Part shown: positions 7,631 through 15,675 of the stretch, piece after piece
How the letters are laid out: every line of letters starts with the position of its first letter
How positions within the stretch are numbered: the first letter of the stretch is position 1
Source: Actinobacillus sp.
Lineage (GTDB): Bacteria; Pseudomonadota; Gammaproteobacteria; Enterobacterales; Pasteurellaceae
Length of the DNA stretch: 33,488 nucleotides
Assembly (NCBI GenBank): GCA_020026155.1
Contig: JAHHQX010000018.1
Span: 1 to 33,488 of the forward strand
Reading direction: 5' to 3'
Translations under genes and position numbers: made by a program
The notes under the pieces: model-generated
Told to the model about the DNA's origin: nothing
Databases searched by the model: none
The model's input: only the letters and a program-made list of their open reading frames with translations

Positions 7631-8387
7631 ATGTCTTATCTTGAGGATCAAGATTTGGAGTTTTTACAATCTCTAACTAACCGAGAGTTAGAGGAATTTT
7701 TTTAATGTGTTAGTCTATGACAAGGACGGCGATAAAAGACTAACGGAAACCCTTTCGACATCAACGGAATTCACTCAGCACGGTCAAAATTATTCCCAAT
7801 ATTGGCAACGAATTGCAGAAGAACTGCAATGCCTTGGGGCTAATTCATTTGCTACTTTATTTCGAAATGGTACAGGCGTACCGTATAAGCAAATCCTTTG
7901 CAACGTTTGTGATAAATTCAAAGCAGATTACAATCAAAAAGCCTCTACTGAAAATATCGAACATAAACTTTTACAACGCGTTTTGGAAAAAACTTTCGAC
8001 AGTATGACTCAATCTGAACGGGATGCAGTTGCAGAGAGTTTTGGGATCGAGCATACTAGCCGTATTACCTCTGCTATTCTAACAGATATTTTTGTAAAGA
8101 TACTAAAAATAGGTGATATTTATTCTTATAAATTTATCATTTTGATCGTAAATGCCGTGTTAAAAACATTTATTGGTCGTAGTATGATGAACGTCGAACA
8201 CAATGCTTTTGTTAATCGCACAATGACTCTTTTAAACAGTGGGATCAGATGGACCATGTCACGATTATGCACCATGGCGGAAGTGATTGGACCTGCATAT
8301 CGTGTAACAATCCCAGCTGTTTTTATGGTAATTGGATTACGACAACGCTATATAAATCGCCCGCTTCTCATGCAAGAGAATTGCTGA
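7631..8387 (+). pseudogene. YaaW/UPF0174 family gene (DUF3944), frameshifted at a 7-T run
   Basis: An ATG at 7631 (AAAGGA upstream) starts MSYLEDQDLEFLQSLTNREL, which fits the N-terminus of YaaW-type proteins, but the frame stops after 24 residues at TAA 7703-7705. The family sequence continues one frame over: NVLVYDKDGDKRLTETL, then QYWQRIAEELQCLGANS, and GPAYRVTIPAVFMVIGLRQR near the end. Removing one T from the run of seven at 7697-7703 joins the parts into about 250 residues, close to the family length. The longest open part begins at GTG 7707. The C-terminal half is hydrophobic. No function is established for the family. It may be a broken gene, a phase-variable gene, a slippage site or a sequencing error; the rest of the frame is undamaged. 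Confidence 0.8.
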
Positions 8388-8388
8388 T

Positions 8389-8418
8389 AAAAAATCTCGC
8401 CTTTTTGCGAGATTTTTT
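8389..8418. terminator. Bidirectional terminator between YaaW-like gene and fhs
   Basis: AAAAAATCTCGC (8389-8400), loop CTTTTT, GCGAGATTTTTT (8407-8418): a 12-bp perfect stem with T tracts both ways, between convergent genes. Confidence 0.88.
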
Positions 8419-8425
8419 ACATTTA

Positions 8426-10096
8426 TCATGATAAACCCACGATCATTCCATCATTATCAATATCTATTTTTTCTGCTGCTGGTGATTTAGGTAATCCGGG
8501 CATTGTGAGTACGTTACCCGTAAGAACAACAATAAATCCCGCACCTGCAGATAAATTGAGATCATTTACATAGAGTTTGGCATTTATTGGTGCACCAAGT
8601 AGGGTAGCGTCACTTGAAAAACTATAAGGAGTTTTGGCGACACAAATTGGAAGGTTTTTAAAACCTTGTTTTTCAAAAAGGGCAATTTTATCAAGTGCTT
8701 TTTTATCAAAGATAACTTCTTCACAGCGGTAAATTTTACGTGCGAGAGTTTCGATTTTAGTAATGATAGCGTCTTCACAAGCATAGGCATATTGAAAGTG
8801 CGATGGGGTTTCACAAAGTTTTACGATCGCGTCTGCTAGCAATGTGGCACCTTTTCCACCTTTTGACCATGCCTCATTGACTACTACTTCCACACCTTTT
8901 TGTTGGCAAAGGGCACTTACTAAATCAAGTTCTTCTTGCGTGTCGCTAGGAAATGGATTAATCGTAACGATAGTTGGTAAACCGTATACTTGAGTAAGGT
9001 TATCGATATGACGCGATAAGTTTTTCATGCCCTCATGGATAGCATCAAAATTTGGCTTTTCTAGGTCGTTACGGGGAACTCCACCATGGTATTTTAATGC
9101 ACGAATAGTGGCAACAACAACACAAGCATCTGGTTTAATGTCGGCTTCACGACATTTGATGTCCAAAAATTTTTCCGCACCGAGATCGGCCCCGAATCCA
9201 GCTTCAGTAACAACATAATCAGCAAGTTTTAAAGCAAGTCGGGTTGCCATTATTGAGTTGCAACCATGCGCAATATTGGCAAAAGGTCCACCGTGAATGA
9301 AAACAGGTGTGCCTTCTAAAGTTTGGACAAGGTTTGGTTTAAGTGCATCTTTTAAAAGTGTGGCTATCGCACCTTGGCAATTTAATTCACGTGCTCGTAC
9401 AACGTCACCCGCAAACGTATACCCTAGAACAATATTTCCGATACGTGTTTTTAAATCATCAAGATCCTTAGCAAGGCAAAGAATTGCCATTATTTCACTG
9501 GCGACTGTAATATTAAAGCCATCTTCACGAGGTACGCCACTATTTTTACCATTTAATCCGCTAACAATGTTACGTAATTGGCGATCATTGATATCTAATA
9601 CACGTTTCCATGTAATAGTTCGCGGATCGATATTTAATGTATTTCCTTGGAAAACGTGGTTATCTAACATCGCAGCGAGAAGATTATTGGCCGCACTAAT
9701 CGCATGAAGATCGCCTGTAAAATGTAAATTAATATCATCCATCGGAATGACTTGAGCATAGCCTCCTCCAGTAGCGCCACCTTTCATCCCAAAAACAGGA
9801 CCAAGAGAAGGTTCGCGTAATGTAGCGATAACTGATTTCCCAAGTTGGGCTAGCCCATCTGCTAGACCGACAGACATAGTCGTCTTACCTTCTCCCATAG
9901 GCGTTGGGGACATTGCTGTCACCAGAATTAATTTACCATTTGGGTAATGCGCAGTCTCTTTAATAAAGCGGTAACTTATTTTTGCTTTGTTATTGCCATA
10001 AAGTTCCAAATCTTGAAAGGAAATATTTAATTTTTTAGCAATATCTAAGATCGGACGCCCTGATGTATTTTGTGCAATTTCAATATCTGTTTTCAT
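8426..10096 (-). CDS. fhs: Formate-tetrahydrofolate ligase
   Basis: A 556-residue cytosolic enzyme that makes 10-formyl-tetrahydrofolate from formate, ATP and THF, feeding purine synthesis and initiator tRNA formylation. The family start KTDIEIAQNTSGRPILDIA, the ATP-binding loop PTPMGEGKTT (about residues 66-75), REPSLGPVFGMKGGATGGGYAQVIPM, HFTGDLHAI and the C-terminal LTGNVLTMPGLPKSPAAEKIDID are all present. Length is typical. Initiation is at ATG 10096 with a weak ribosome site. It stands alone, convergent with the YaaW-like gene and divergent from smpB. Fhs is patchy in gammaproteobacteria (E. coli K-12 lacks it and relies on FolD), so this is an accessory route from formate into one-carbon units; acquisition by transfer is possible, but base composition looks like its surroundings. 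Confidence 0.97.
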   Translation of the reverse strand: MKTDIEIAQNTSGRPILDIAKKLNISFQDLELYGNNKAKISYRFIKETAHYPNGKLILVTAMSPTPMGEGKTTMSVGLADGLAQLGKSVIATLREPSLGPVFGMKGGATGGGYAQVIPMDDINLHFTGDLHAISAANNLLAAMLDNHVFQGNTLNIDPRTITWKRVLDINDRQLRNIVSGLNGKNSGVPREDGFNITVASEIMAILCLAKDLDDLKTRIGNIVLGYTFAGDVVRARELNCQGAIATLLKDALKPNLVQTLEGTPVFIHGGPFANIAHGCNSIMATRLALKLADYVVTEAGFGADLGAEKFLDIKCREADIKPDACVVVATIRALKYHGGVPRNDLEKPNFDAIHEGMKNLSRHIDNLTQVYGLPTIVTINPFPSDTQEELDLVSALCQQKGVEVVVNEAWSKGGKGATLLADAIVKLCETPSHFQYAYACEDAIITKIETLARKIYRCEEVIFDKKALDKIALFEKQGFKNLPICVAKTPYSFSSDATLLGAPINAKLYVNDLNLSAGAGFIVVLTGNVLTMPGLPKSPAAEKIDIDNDGMIVGLS

Positions 10097-10154
10097 TCAA
10101 TAAGTTCCCGTAAAATCAATAAATTATATTGTTATGGAGTGAGCGGATGGCTTC

Positions 10155-10183
10155 ACTATATAATGATGAGGCAGGGGATACAA
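10155..10183 (-). promoter_or_regulatory. Possible sigma-70 promoter for fhs
   Basis: Read on the minus strand: TTGTAT (10178-10183), 17-base spacer, TATAGT (10155-10160), about 60 bases before the fhs start. The -10 matches 5/6; the -35 is weak (3/6). Confidence 0.4.
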
Positions 10184-10275
10184 GTTAAAAGATAATTTTT
10201 ACTCATTTCACTATTTCAATAGGGTGGAGAATTATTTTCATGAAACCCTGCTAGATAGATGTAAAGCCGTGGTCG

Positions 10276-10304
10276 TTGTGATAGGCGCGCTTTTTCAGTA
10301 CAAT
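10276..10304 (+). promoter_or_regulatory. Sigma-70 promoter for smpB
   Basis: TTGTGA (10276-10281), 17-base spacer, TACAAT (10299-10304), 46 bases before the smpB ATG. Optimal spacing with 4/6 and 5/6 matches. The 250-base gap between fhs and smpB otherwise shows only a short AGGGT/ACCCT inverted repeat (about 10220-10248) of unknown meaning. Confidence 0.6.
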
Positions 10305-10349
10305 GCGAAAAATTTTACAAATTAAAAAATTAATAGAGTAGTAGAAATT

Positions 10350-10832
10350 ATGGCAAAGAAAAAAGTAAAAGTGGGATCAAATACGATTGCCTTAAATAAA
10401 CGGGCAAGACACGATTATTTTATCGAAGAAGAGATTGAAGCAGGTTTAGAGTTGCAGGGCTGGGAAGTGAAATCCATGCGTGCAGGTAAAGCAAACATTA
10501 GCGATAGCTATATTATTTTTAAAAATGGTGAGGCTTATTTATTTGGTGCAACCATTCAGCCGTTAAGTGTTGCGTCCACGCATGTAGTTTGTGATCCAAC
10601 TCGCACGCGTAAATTACTGTTAAATAAACGTGAACTTGATAGTTTAATTGGTAAAGCCAATCGTGATGGTTTTACGATTGTCGCGCTTTCTCTTTATTGG
10701 AAAGGCGCGTGGGCAAAAATCAAAATCGGTGTTGCGAAGGGTAAAAAACTTCATGATAAACGTGATACGATTAAAGATCGCGAATGGCAAGTTGCAAAAC
10801 AACGTATTATGAAAAATGCACAACGCGGGTAA
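10350..10832 (+). CDS. smpB: SsrA (tmRNA)-binding protein SmpB
   Basis: A 160-residue protein that binds tmRNA and delivers it to stalled ribosomes in trans-translation. Landmarks are ALNKRARHDYFIEEEIEAGLELQGWEVKSMRAGKANISDSY, the DPTRTRKLLLNKREL segment, VALSLYWKGAWAKIKIGVAKGKKLHDKRDTIKDREW, and the basic C-terminal tail that enters the ribosomal mRNA channel. Length and start match the family. It has its own promoter. No tmRNA gene (ssrA) is seen nearby. The next genes are tRNA-Ser and lon; Lon is one of the proteases known to degrade SsrA-tagged proteins, but the adjacency may be incidental. Confidence 0.98.
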   Translation: MAKKKVKVGSNTIALNKRARHDYFIEEEIEAGLELQGWEVKSMRAGKANISDSYIIFKNGEAYLFGATIQPLSVASTHVVCDPTRTRKLLLNKRELDSLIGKANRDGFTIVALSLYWKGAWAKIKIGVAKGKKLHDKRDTIKDREWQVAKQRIMKNAQRG

Positions 10833-10918
10833 GCGATCAAACAAAATACGCTAAAATATCAAGGAATAATCAAATTGATTAAAAAACGAGGGAATGATAA
10901 ATTTTTTTAAATAAGTGC

Positions 10919-10947
10919 TTGACCTAATTAGAGAAAGCCATTATTAT
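10919..10947 (+). promoter_or_regulatory. Strong sigma-70 promoter for tRNA-Ser
   Basis: TTGACC (10919-10924), 17-base spacer, TATTAT (10942-10947), 16 bases before the mature tRNA 5' end. Both boxes match 5/6 with ideal spacing, and a C/G-richer discriminator (CACCTCGC) follows, as in stable-RNA promoters under stringent control; that regulation is inferred. Confidence 0.75.
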
Positions 10948-10963
10948 TCACCTCGCTTTCTAC

Positions 10964-11054
10964 GGAGGAATGGTCGAGTGGTTGAAGGCACCGGTCTTGA
11001 AAACCGGCGAGGGTTTGTAGCCCTCCGTGAGTTCGAATCTCACTTCCTCCGCCA
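10964..11054 (+). tRNA. serT: tRNA-Ser (anticodon TGA)
   Basis: A 91-base tRNA with CCA encoded. The acceptor stem GGAGGAA (10964-10970) pairs with TTCCTCC (11044-11050), followed by GCCA. The anticodon stem-loop CCGGTCTTGAAAACCGG has loop CTTGAAA and anticodon TGA (UGA), which reads UCA and related serine codons. A long class II variable arm (GAGGGTTTGTAGCCCTC) and the T-loop GTTCGAATC are present. The long variable arm confirms tRNA-Ser. A 70-codon open frame across this stretch is spurious. Confidence 0.97.
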
Positions 11055-11069
11055 TCAAATTCTTAAAAA

Positions 11070-11091
11070 CCGTCTTAATGACGGCTTTTTT
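11070..11091 (+). terminator. Terminator after tRNA-Ser
   Basis: CCGTC (11070-11074), loop TTAAT, GACGG (11080-11084), then CTTTTTT. A short GC stem with a T run, 15 bases after the tRNA end. Confidence 0.75.
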
Positions 11092-11143
11092 CATATCTAC
11101 CTATCTGTAAAAGAACAAGTTCATTAATATAACCTGAAAAAAC

Positions 11144-11171
11144 CTTGAATTTTTAAATAAATGCCCTATCT
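11144..11171 (+). promoter_or_regulatory. Sigma-32 (heat-shock) promoter for lon
   Basis: CTTGAAT (11144-11150), 13-base spacer, CCCTATCT (11164-11171). Against the RpoH consensus CTTGAAA, 11-16 bases, CCCCATNT this is 6/7 and 6 of 7 fixed positions with allowed spacing, 35 bases before the lon ATG. Heat-shock control of lon is established in E. coli; here it is predicted from the site. Confidence 0.8.
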
Positions 11172-11206
11172 TAGAAACGATTTATAGAATAGTGTTGAGA
11201 AAAAAA

Positions 11207-13609
11207 ATGACAGAAAATCAAATGCAAGAAAAACGTTTGCCAGTTTTGGCATTACGTGATGTGGTTGTCTTTCCTTATATGGTGATGCCACTCTTCGTTG
11301 GACGCAAAAAATCTATCAATGCATTAGACGCTGCGATGAAAAAAGATGAACAGATTTTTCTCGTCGCACAAAAAGATGCAGAAATTGATGATCCGGAAGT
11401 AGATGATTTATATCAAGTGGGGATTGTCGCAAATATTATCCAGCATTTAGAAATGCCAGATGGTGCCGTAAAGGTGCTTGTTGAAGGGGTAGAACGTGCT
11501 TATGTGCGCGATTTTTCAGATGAAAATGATTGTTTAAGCGCTGTGGCTGTGCCATTAGACAATGATTTTACTGTACCCGCTGAAAGCGATATGCGCGTGT
11601 TAGCGAATTTAGCAAAACAAGAGTTTGATAGTTATGCTAAATTGAATAAGAAAATTCAGCCAGATGTAATGACCGCTCTCGCAAATATTGAAGAATTTGA
11701 TCGCCTTGCAGACACGATGTCTGCGCATATGCCGATTGATGTAACGCGTAAACAACAGCTATTAGATCAGCCGAATGTTTACCAACGTTTACAACAGCTT
11801 CTCGGTATGATGATTTTTGAAAAAGATATTCTTCAAGTTGAAAAACGTATTCAAGACGAAGTGAAAAAACAAGTAGAAAAGAATCAACGTACCTATTATC
11901 TCAATGAGCAGATTAAAGCGTTACAAAAAGAGCTCGGGCAAGATAGTGAACATGGATTCAGTCCATTAGAGGAAGTTGAACAGCTAAATCGTAAAATTGA
12001 AGCGGCAAAAATGCCTGCAGATGCAAAAGAAAAAGCATTAGCAGAAGTTCAAAAACTTAAAATGATGCAACCAATGTCACCAGAGGCAACAGTAGTCCGT
12101 TCTTATATTGATTGGATGCTTCAAATGCCGTGGCATGCACGTAGTAAAGTTAAAAAAGATCTTGCGAAGGCACAAGCGACATTAGACAGTGACCACTATG
12201 GTTTAGAACGTGTGAAAGAACGTATTTTAGAATACCTCGCGGTGCAAGCACGTTTAAACAAAATTAAAGGTCCGATCCTTTGTTTAGTGGGACCACCAGG
12301 GGTAGGTAAAACGTCTCTTGGTCAGTCTATTGCAAATGCGACAGGACGTAAGTATATCCGCATGGCGCTTGGTGGCGTACGAGATGAAGCTGAAATTCGT
12401 GGACATCGCAAAACTTACATTGGTGCATTACCAGGTAAACTTATGCAAAAAATGGCAAAAGTAGGGGTGAAAAACCCATTATTCTTGCTTGATGAAATTG
12501 ATAAAATGTCATCGGATATGCGTGGTGATCCAGCATCCGCCTTACTAGAGGTTCTCGATCCAGAACAAAACACCAAGTTTAATGATCACTATCTAGAAGT
12601 GGATTACGATCTTTCTGACGTTATGTTCGTGGCGACGTCTAACTCCATGAATATTCCTGCGCCATTATTAGATCGTATGGAAGTGATTCGTCTTTCTGGT
12701 TATACCGAAGATGAGAAATTAAATATTGCGACTCGCCATTTGGTGAAAAAACAAATGGAACGTAATGGTTTGAAAGAAAAAGAATTAACTATTCACGAAG
12801 ATGCAATTTTAGACATCATTCGCTACTATACTCGTGAAGCGGGTGTGCGTAACCTTGAACGTGAAATTGCGAAAATTTGCCGCAAAGCGGTGAAAAATTT
12901 GTTGGTGGATAAAACACTTAAACACCTAGATGTGGATAGCAAAAATCTTGTCGATTATCTTGGCGTGAAACGTTTTGAATTTGGTCGTGCTGATACACAA
13001 AACCGTGTCGGTGAAGTGACTGGTCTTGCATGGACAGAAGTTGGTGGCGATTTATTAACGATTGAAGCAGCATCCGTTATTGGTAAAGGTAAATTAACAT
13101 TTACTGGTTCACTTGGCGACGTGATGAAAGAGTCTATTCAAGTGGCAATGACTGTTGTTCGCTCTCGTGCTGAAGCGTTGGGAATTAATCCAGACTTCTA
13201 CGAAAAACGTGATATTTATATCCACGTTCCAGATGGCGCAACGCCAAAAGATGGTCCAAGTGCAGGTATTGCAATGTGTACAGCACTTGTATCTTGCTTA
13301 ACAGGTAACCCTGTGAAAGCAGAAGTGGCGATGACAGGTGAAATCAGCCTACACGGTAAAGTATTACCGATTGGTGGTTTGAAAGAAAAATTACTCGCAG
13401 CACATCGTGGCGGAATTAAAACCGTCTTGATTCCAAAAGAAAATGTGAAAGATTTGGAAGAAATTCCAGAAAATGCAAAAGAAGCATTGACCATTTATCC
13501 TGTGGAAAATATCGATGAAGTGCTAGGGCTTGCTTTGCAAAATCCGCCAACAGGCGTGGAATTTGTGATGCCTAAAGAAGCAACGACTCACACCAAAGCA
13601 ATTAATTAA
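11207..13609 (+). CDS. lon: ATP-dependent protease Lon
   Basis: An 800-residue AAA+ protease that degrades misfolded and selected regulatory proteins. Parts in order: N-terminal LON substrate domain (LPVLALRDVVVFPYMVMPLFVGR), a helical coiled region (about 190-290), AAA+ domain with Walker A GPPGVGKTS and Walker B PLFLLDEIDKM, and the C-terminal serine protease domain. The catalytic dyad is Ser685 (KDGPSAGIA) and Lys728 (GGLKEKLLAAHRGG), spaced 43 residues as in E. coli. A GTG at 11192 could extend the protein by five residues, but ATG 11207 gives the normal N-terminus. It is transcribed from a sigma-32-type promoter and ends in a strong hairpin terminator. Confidence 0.98.
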   Translation: MTENQMQEKRLPVLALRDVVVFPYMVMPLFVGRKKSINALDAAMKKDEQIFLVAQKDAEIDDPEVDDLYQVGIVANIIQHLEMPDGAVKVLVEGVERAYVRDFSDENDCLSAVAVPLDNDFTVPAESDMRVLANLAKQEFDSYAKLNKKIQPDVMTALANIEEFDRLADTMSAHMPIDVTRKQQLLDQPNVYQRLQQLLGMMIFEKDILQVEKRIQDEVKKQVEKNQRTYYLNEQIKALQKELGQDSEHGFSPLEEVEQLNRKIEAAKMPADAKEKALAEVQKLKMMQPMSPEATVVRSYIDWMLQMPWHARSKVKKDLAKAQATLDSDHYGLERVKERILEYLAVQARLNKIKGPILCLVGPPGVGKTSLGQSIANATGRKYIRMALGGVRDEAEIRGHRKTYIGALPGKLMQKMAKVGVKNPLFLLDEIDKMSSDMRGDPASALLEVLDPEQNTKFNDHYLEVDYDLSDVMFVATSNSMNIPAPLLDRMEVIRLSGYTEDEKLNIATRHLVKKQMERNGLKEKELTIHEDAILDIIRYYTREAGVRNLEREIAKICRKAVKNLLVDKTLKHLDVDSKNLVDYLGVKRFEFGRADTQNRVGEVTGLAWTEVGGDLLTIEAASVIGKGKLTFTGSLGDVMKESIQVAMTVVRSRAEALGINPDFYEKRDIYIHVPDGATPKDGPSAGIAMCTALVSCLTGNPVKAEVAMTGEISLHGKVLPIGGLKEKLLAAHRGGIKTVLIPKENVKDLEEIPENAKEALTIYPVENIDEVLGLALQNPPTGVEFVMPKEATTHTKAIN

Positions 13610-13622
13610 TTTAAATATAATG

Positions 13623-13650
13623 AAAATGCCTCAATTTTGAGGCATTTTTT
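13623..13650 (+). terminator. Terminator after lon
   Basis: AAAATGCCTCAA (13623-13634), two-base loop, TTGAGGCATTTTTT (13637-13650). A perfect stem with a T run, 13 bases after the lon stop. Confidence 0.88.
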
Positions 13651-13656
13651 ATATAA

Positions 13657-13689
13657 ATCACGCCCTGATTTTCGTAAAAAATTATGAAA
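13657..13689 (-). repeat. Dispersed palindromic repeat, copy D (right part only)
   Basis: Read on the minus strand, directly after the stop of the SorC-family gene, the sequence begins TTTCATAATTTTTTACGAAA and continues AATCAGGGCGTGAT. It matches the right portion of copies A and B with a few differences. Its position immediately after the stop codon is the same as copy B after the hxlR-type gene. Confidence 0.55.
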
Positions 13690-14688
13690 TTACAAAGTAG
13701 TTCCATTCTTTTCTTGTTTGATTAAATCCAAGAGTAGGGTGGCAGTCACTTTGTCTGTGATTAAACGATTGGCATAGCCATGTTTCAAGGCAACGTGGGT
13801 GATGAGTGTTTTACTTTGTCCTCCTGCAATGAGAACGCGCTCCTCTTTTTGGCGTAATTCAGGTAAACCAATCCCTACAGTACGATTATTTAAGTCTGGT
13901 AAGCAGATGCGTCCATTTTTATCAACAAAGTGTGCGCAAATACTGCCGACAGCACGATTTTGTAAATAATGTACTTCATCTTGCGTGTAAAAACCTGATT
14001 GGAAAAGCAAACTATCTTCATCAACCGCACCAACAGTAAACACAACAACACGGCTTTTTTTAATATTTTCTAGCACACGCCAAATTGTGGTTTCGCGTTG
14101 GATAAGATTTTTGGTTTTTATATCTTCAAAAACAATGGGAAGAGGGAGAAGTTGCCCTTTACCATTAAAAGCCTGAGCGATTTGATTAATGGTTTCTGAT
14201 TCATTTAAGCCTTGGCTCGCTTTAGTTTCACTACCTCGAAGCTGGACAACTTCGACACCATCACGTAATTGAGGGGTGAGATGTTGGGACATTGCATAAA
14301 TTGTTCGACCCCATTCCACCCCAATTACATCTTGATTACGGACAAGTTTTTCGAGTAATTTTGCACCTAAAGATCCTAATGCGTGGCGTAATTGTGCCGG
14401 ATCATGATTAATCGGAGTTGCACAAATTTCTACGCTTTTAAGTTGATAAAATTCTTTTAATTCTTCCGCTAATTGTCCAAAAGTATCTTCGGGATCGTGA
14501 ATAGTGATGACAACAAAGCCTTGTTCTGTCGCATGTTGTAATAATTTGGAAACCGAGGGACGAGAGATTCCCAACATATCCGCGACCTGTTGTTGAGAAT
14601 AATGATTTTTATAATAAAGTTTGGCTGCATCAATAGCTTGACGATCTTTCGTGGAAAGTAAAGTGGAAACAGCATTCTCGTTATTCAT
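13690..14688 (-). CDS. SorC/DeoR-family (sugar-binding) transcriptional regulator
   Basis: A 332-residue protein with an N-terminal HTH (about residues 27-55: YSQQQVADMLGISRPSVSKLLQHA) and a C-terminal sugar-phosphate-binding domain of the SorC type (GVEWGRTIYAMSQHL, GSETKASQGLNESETINQIAQAF, VGAVDEDSLLFQSGFY, VGIGLPELR, VLIAGGQSKTLITHVALKHGYANRLITD). B. subtilis DeoR, which responds to deoxyribose-5-phosphate, belongs to this family. This gene follows deoK, so it is the probable regulator of the deo genes. A perfect hairpin plus T run between deoK and this gene may terminate or attenuate read-through. The ribosome site is weak. Effector and repressor-versus-activator role are inferred. Confidence 0.85.
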   Translation of the reverse strand: MNNENAVSTLLSTKDRQAIDAAKLYYKNHYSQQQVADMLGISRPSVSKLLQHATEQGFVVITIHDPEDTFGQLAEELKEFYQLKSVEICATPINHDPAQLRHALGSLGAKLLEKLVRNQDVIGVEWGRTIYAMSQHLTPQLRDGVEVVQLRGSETKASQGLNESETINQIAQAFNGKGQLLPLPIVFEDIKTKNLIQRETTIWRVLENIKKSRVVVFTVGAVDEDSLLFQSGFYTQDEVHYLQNRAVGSICAHFVDKNGRICLPDLNNRTVGIGLPELRQKEERVLIAGGQSKTLITHVALKHGYANRLITDKVTATLLLDLIKQEKNGTTL

Positions 14689-14706
14689 AAGCGACTCGCA
14701 ATAAAA

Positions 14707-14726
14707 AGGTCGACATTTGTCGACCT
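14707..14726 (-). terminator. Hairpin with T run between deoK and its regulator
   Basis: AGGTCGAC (14707-14714), loop ATTT, GTCGACCT (14719-14726): a perfect 8-bp inverted repeat. On the minus strand it is followed by TTTTTATT, which fits an intrinsic terminator or attenuator that would lower regulator expression relative to deoK. The GTCGAC dyad could alternatively be an operator. Confidence 0.7.
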
Positions 14727-14743
14727 GCTAACAATTCTAATTT

Positions 14744-15670
14744 TTAGATTCTACCAGATAACTGCGGGTATTGTTGTAAAAAATCTTCTTTGTTTAAGTA
14801 AGAGGTTTGAGTACCTAATCGCGTAACGGAATCCGCCGCATAGTGGTTTGCGATTTCGATAGAATGGGCGATATCTTTTGATTTACAGTACATACTTGCA
14901 AAACACCCAATAAATGCATCCCCTGCACCCGTGGTATCTTTTGCATTAACGCTTAATGGCGGAAAATGTTGTTGTTGGTTCTCAGACAGCCATAACACCC
15001 CACGTTGTCCCATTGTTACAATAACATTTTTTACGCCCGCATCCCGTAATGTCATTGCGGCATTACGAATTTCATCTTCCGTTTCAACAGGCATGCCTGT
15101 CAGTAAAGATAATTCGGTTTCATTCGGAACAATAAATTCACAACTTTTTACTTTATCTAAAATAAGATCTGGCTGAGCGGGTGCTGGGTTGAGTAAAACG
15201 GGAATATTATGTTCTTTACCGAATTGAACTGCAGCATATACAGTTTCTGTTGGGATCTCTAATTGTAATACAATGAGTTGACATTTTTTAATGTCTTCGG
15301 CGGCGGCTTGAATGTCACTCGCACTTAAATAACTATTTGCACCTTTTACAATAATAATGGAATTATGCGACATTGGGTCGACAAAAATAGGCGCAACCCC
15401 GCTTGAAGCGTTTGTTCTCAAAACATAATCCGTTGAAATACCATTTGCTTTGAAATTTGCAATGGTATTGTCTGCAAAAATATCATTTCCGACACGCGTT
15501 AACATCAGTACATCAGCACCTAAGCGGGAAGCAGCGATAGCTTGGTTTGCGCCTTTGCCACCACATCCCATTTTAAACTCGGGCGCTTCAAGGGTTTCGC
15601 CTTTTGTTGGCATACGAGTGATATAGGACACTAAATCCACCATGTTGGATCCAATAACGGCAATTTTCAT
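14744..15670 (-). CDS. deoK: Deoxyribokinase-like PfkB/ribokinase family sugar kinase
   Basis: A 308-residue PfkB-family kinase. The start MKIAVIGSNMVDLVSYITRMPTKGETLEAPEFKMGCGGKGANQA carries the family GGKGANQA substrate loop, and DTTGAGDAFIGCFA near residue 250 holds the anion hole and catalytic Asp. The N-terminal SNMVDL and LEAPEFK wording and GVAPIFVD resemble Salmonella DeoK more than RbsK. The neighbours are decisive: a DeoP-like permease and a DeoX-like protein lie upstream on the same strand. The predicted reaction is 2-deoxy-D-ribose plus ATP to deoxyribose-5-phosphate, which DeoC aldolase would then cleave; no deoC is in this window. AAGGAA lies before the ATG, and the gap to the upstream gene is 5 bases. 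A ribokinase with broader specificity is the main alternative. Confidence 0.82.
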   Translation of the reverse strand: MKIAVIGSNMVDLVSYITRMPTKGETLEAPEFKMGCGGKGANQAIAASRLGADVLMLTRVGNDIFADNTIANFKANGISTDYVLRTNASSGVAPIFVDPMSHNSIIIVKGANSYLSASDIQAAAEDIKKCQLIVLQLEIPTETVYAAVQFGKEHNIPVLLNPAPAQPDLILDKVKSCEFIVPNETELSLLTGMPVETEDEIRNAAMTLRDAGVKNVIVTMGQRGVLWLSENQQQHFPPLSVNAKDTTGAGDAFIGCFASMYCKSKDIAHSIEIANHYAADSVTRLGTQTSYLNKEDFLQQYPQLSGRI

Positions 15671-15675
15671 AATAA

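Noticed and set aside
9297..9707. 136-aa open frame opposite fhs
   Set aside because: Antisense shadow of a well-conserved enzyme gene; composition follows complementary codons.
10915..11127. 70-aa open frame between smpB and lon
   Set aside because: It runs across the tRNA-Ser gene and its promoter and terminator; it has no independent coding signals.
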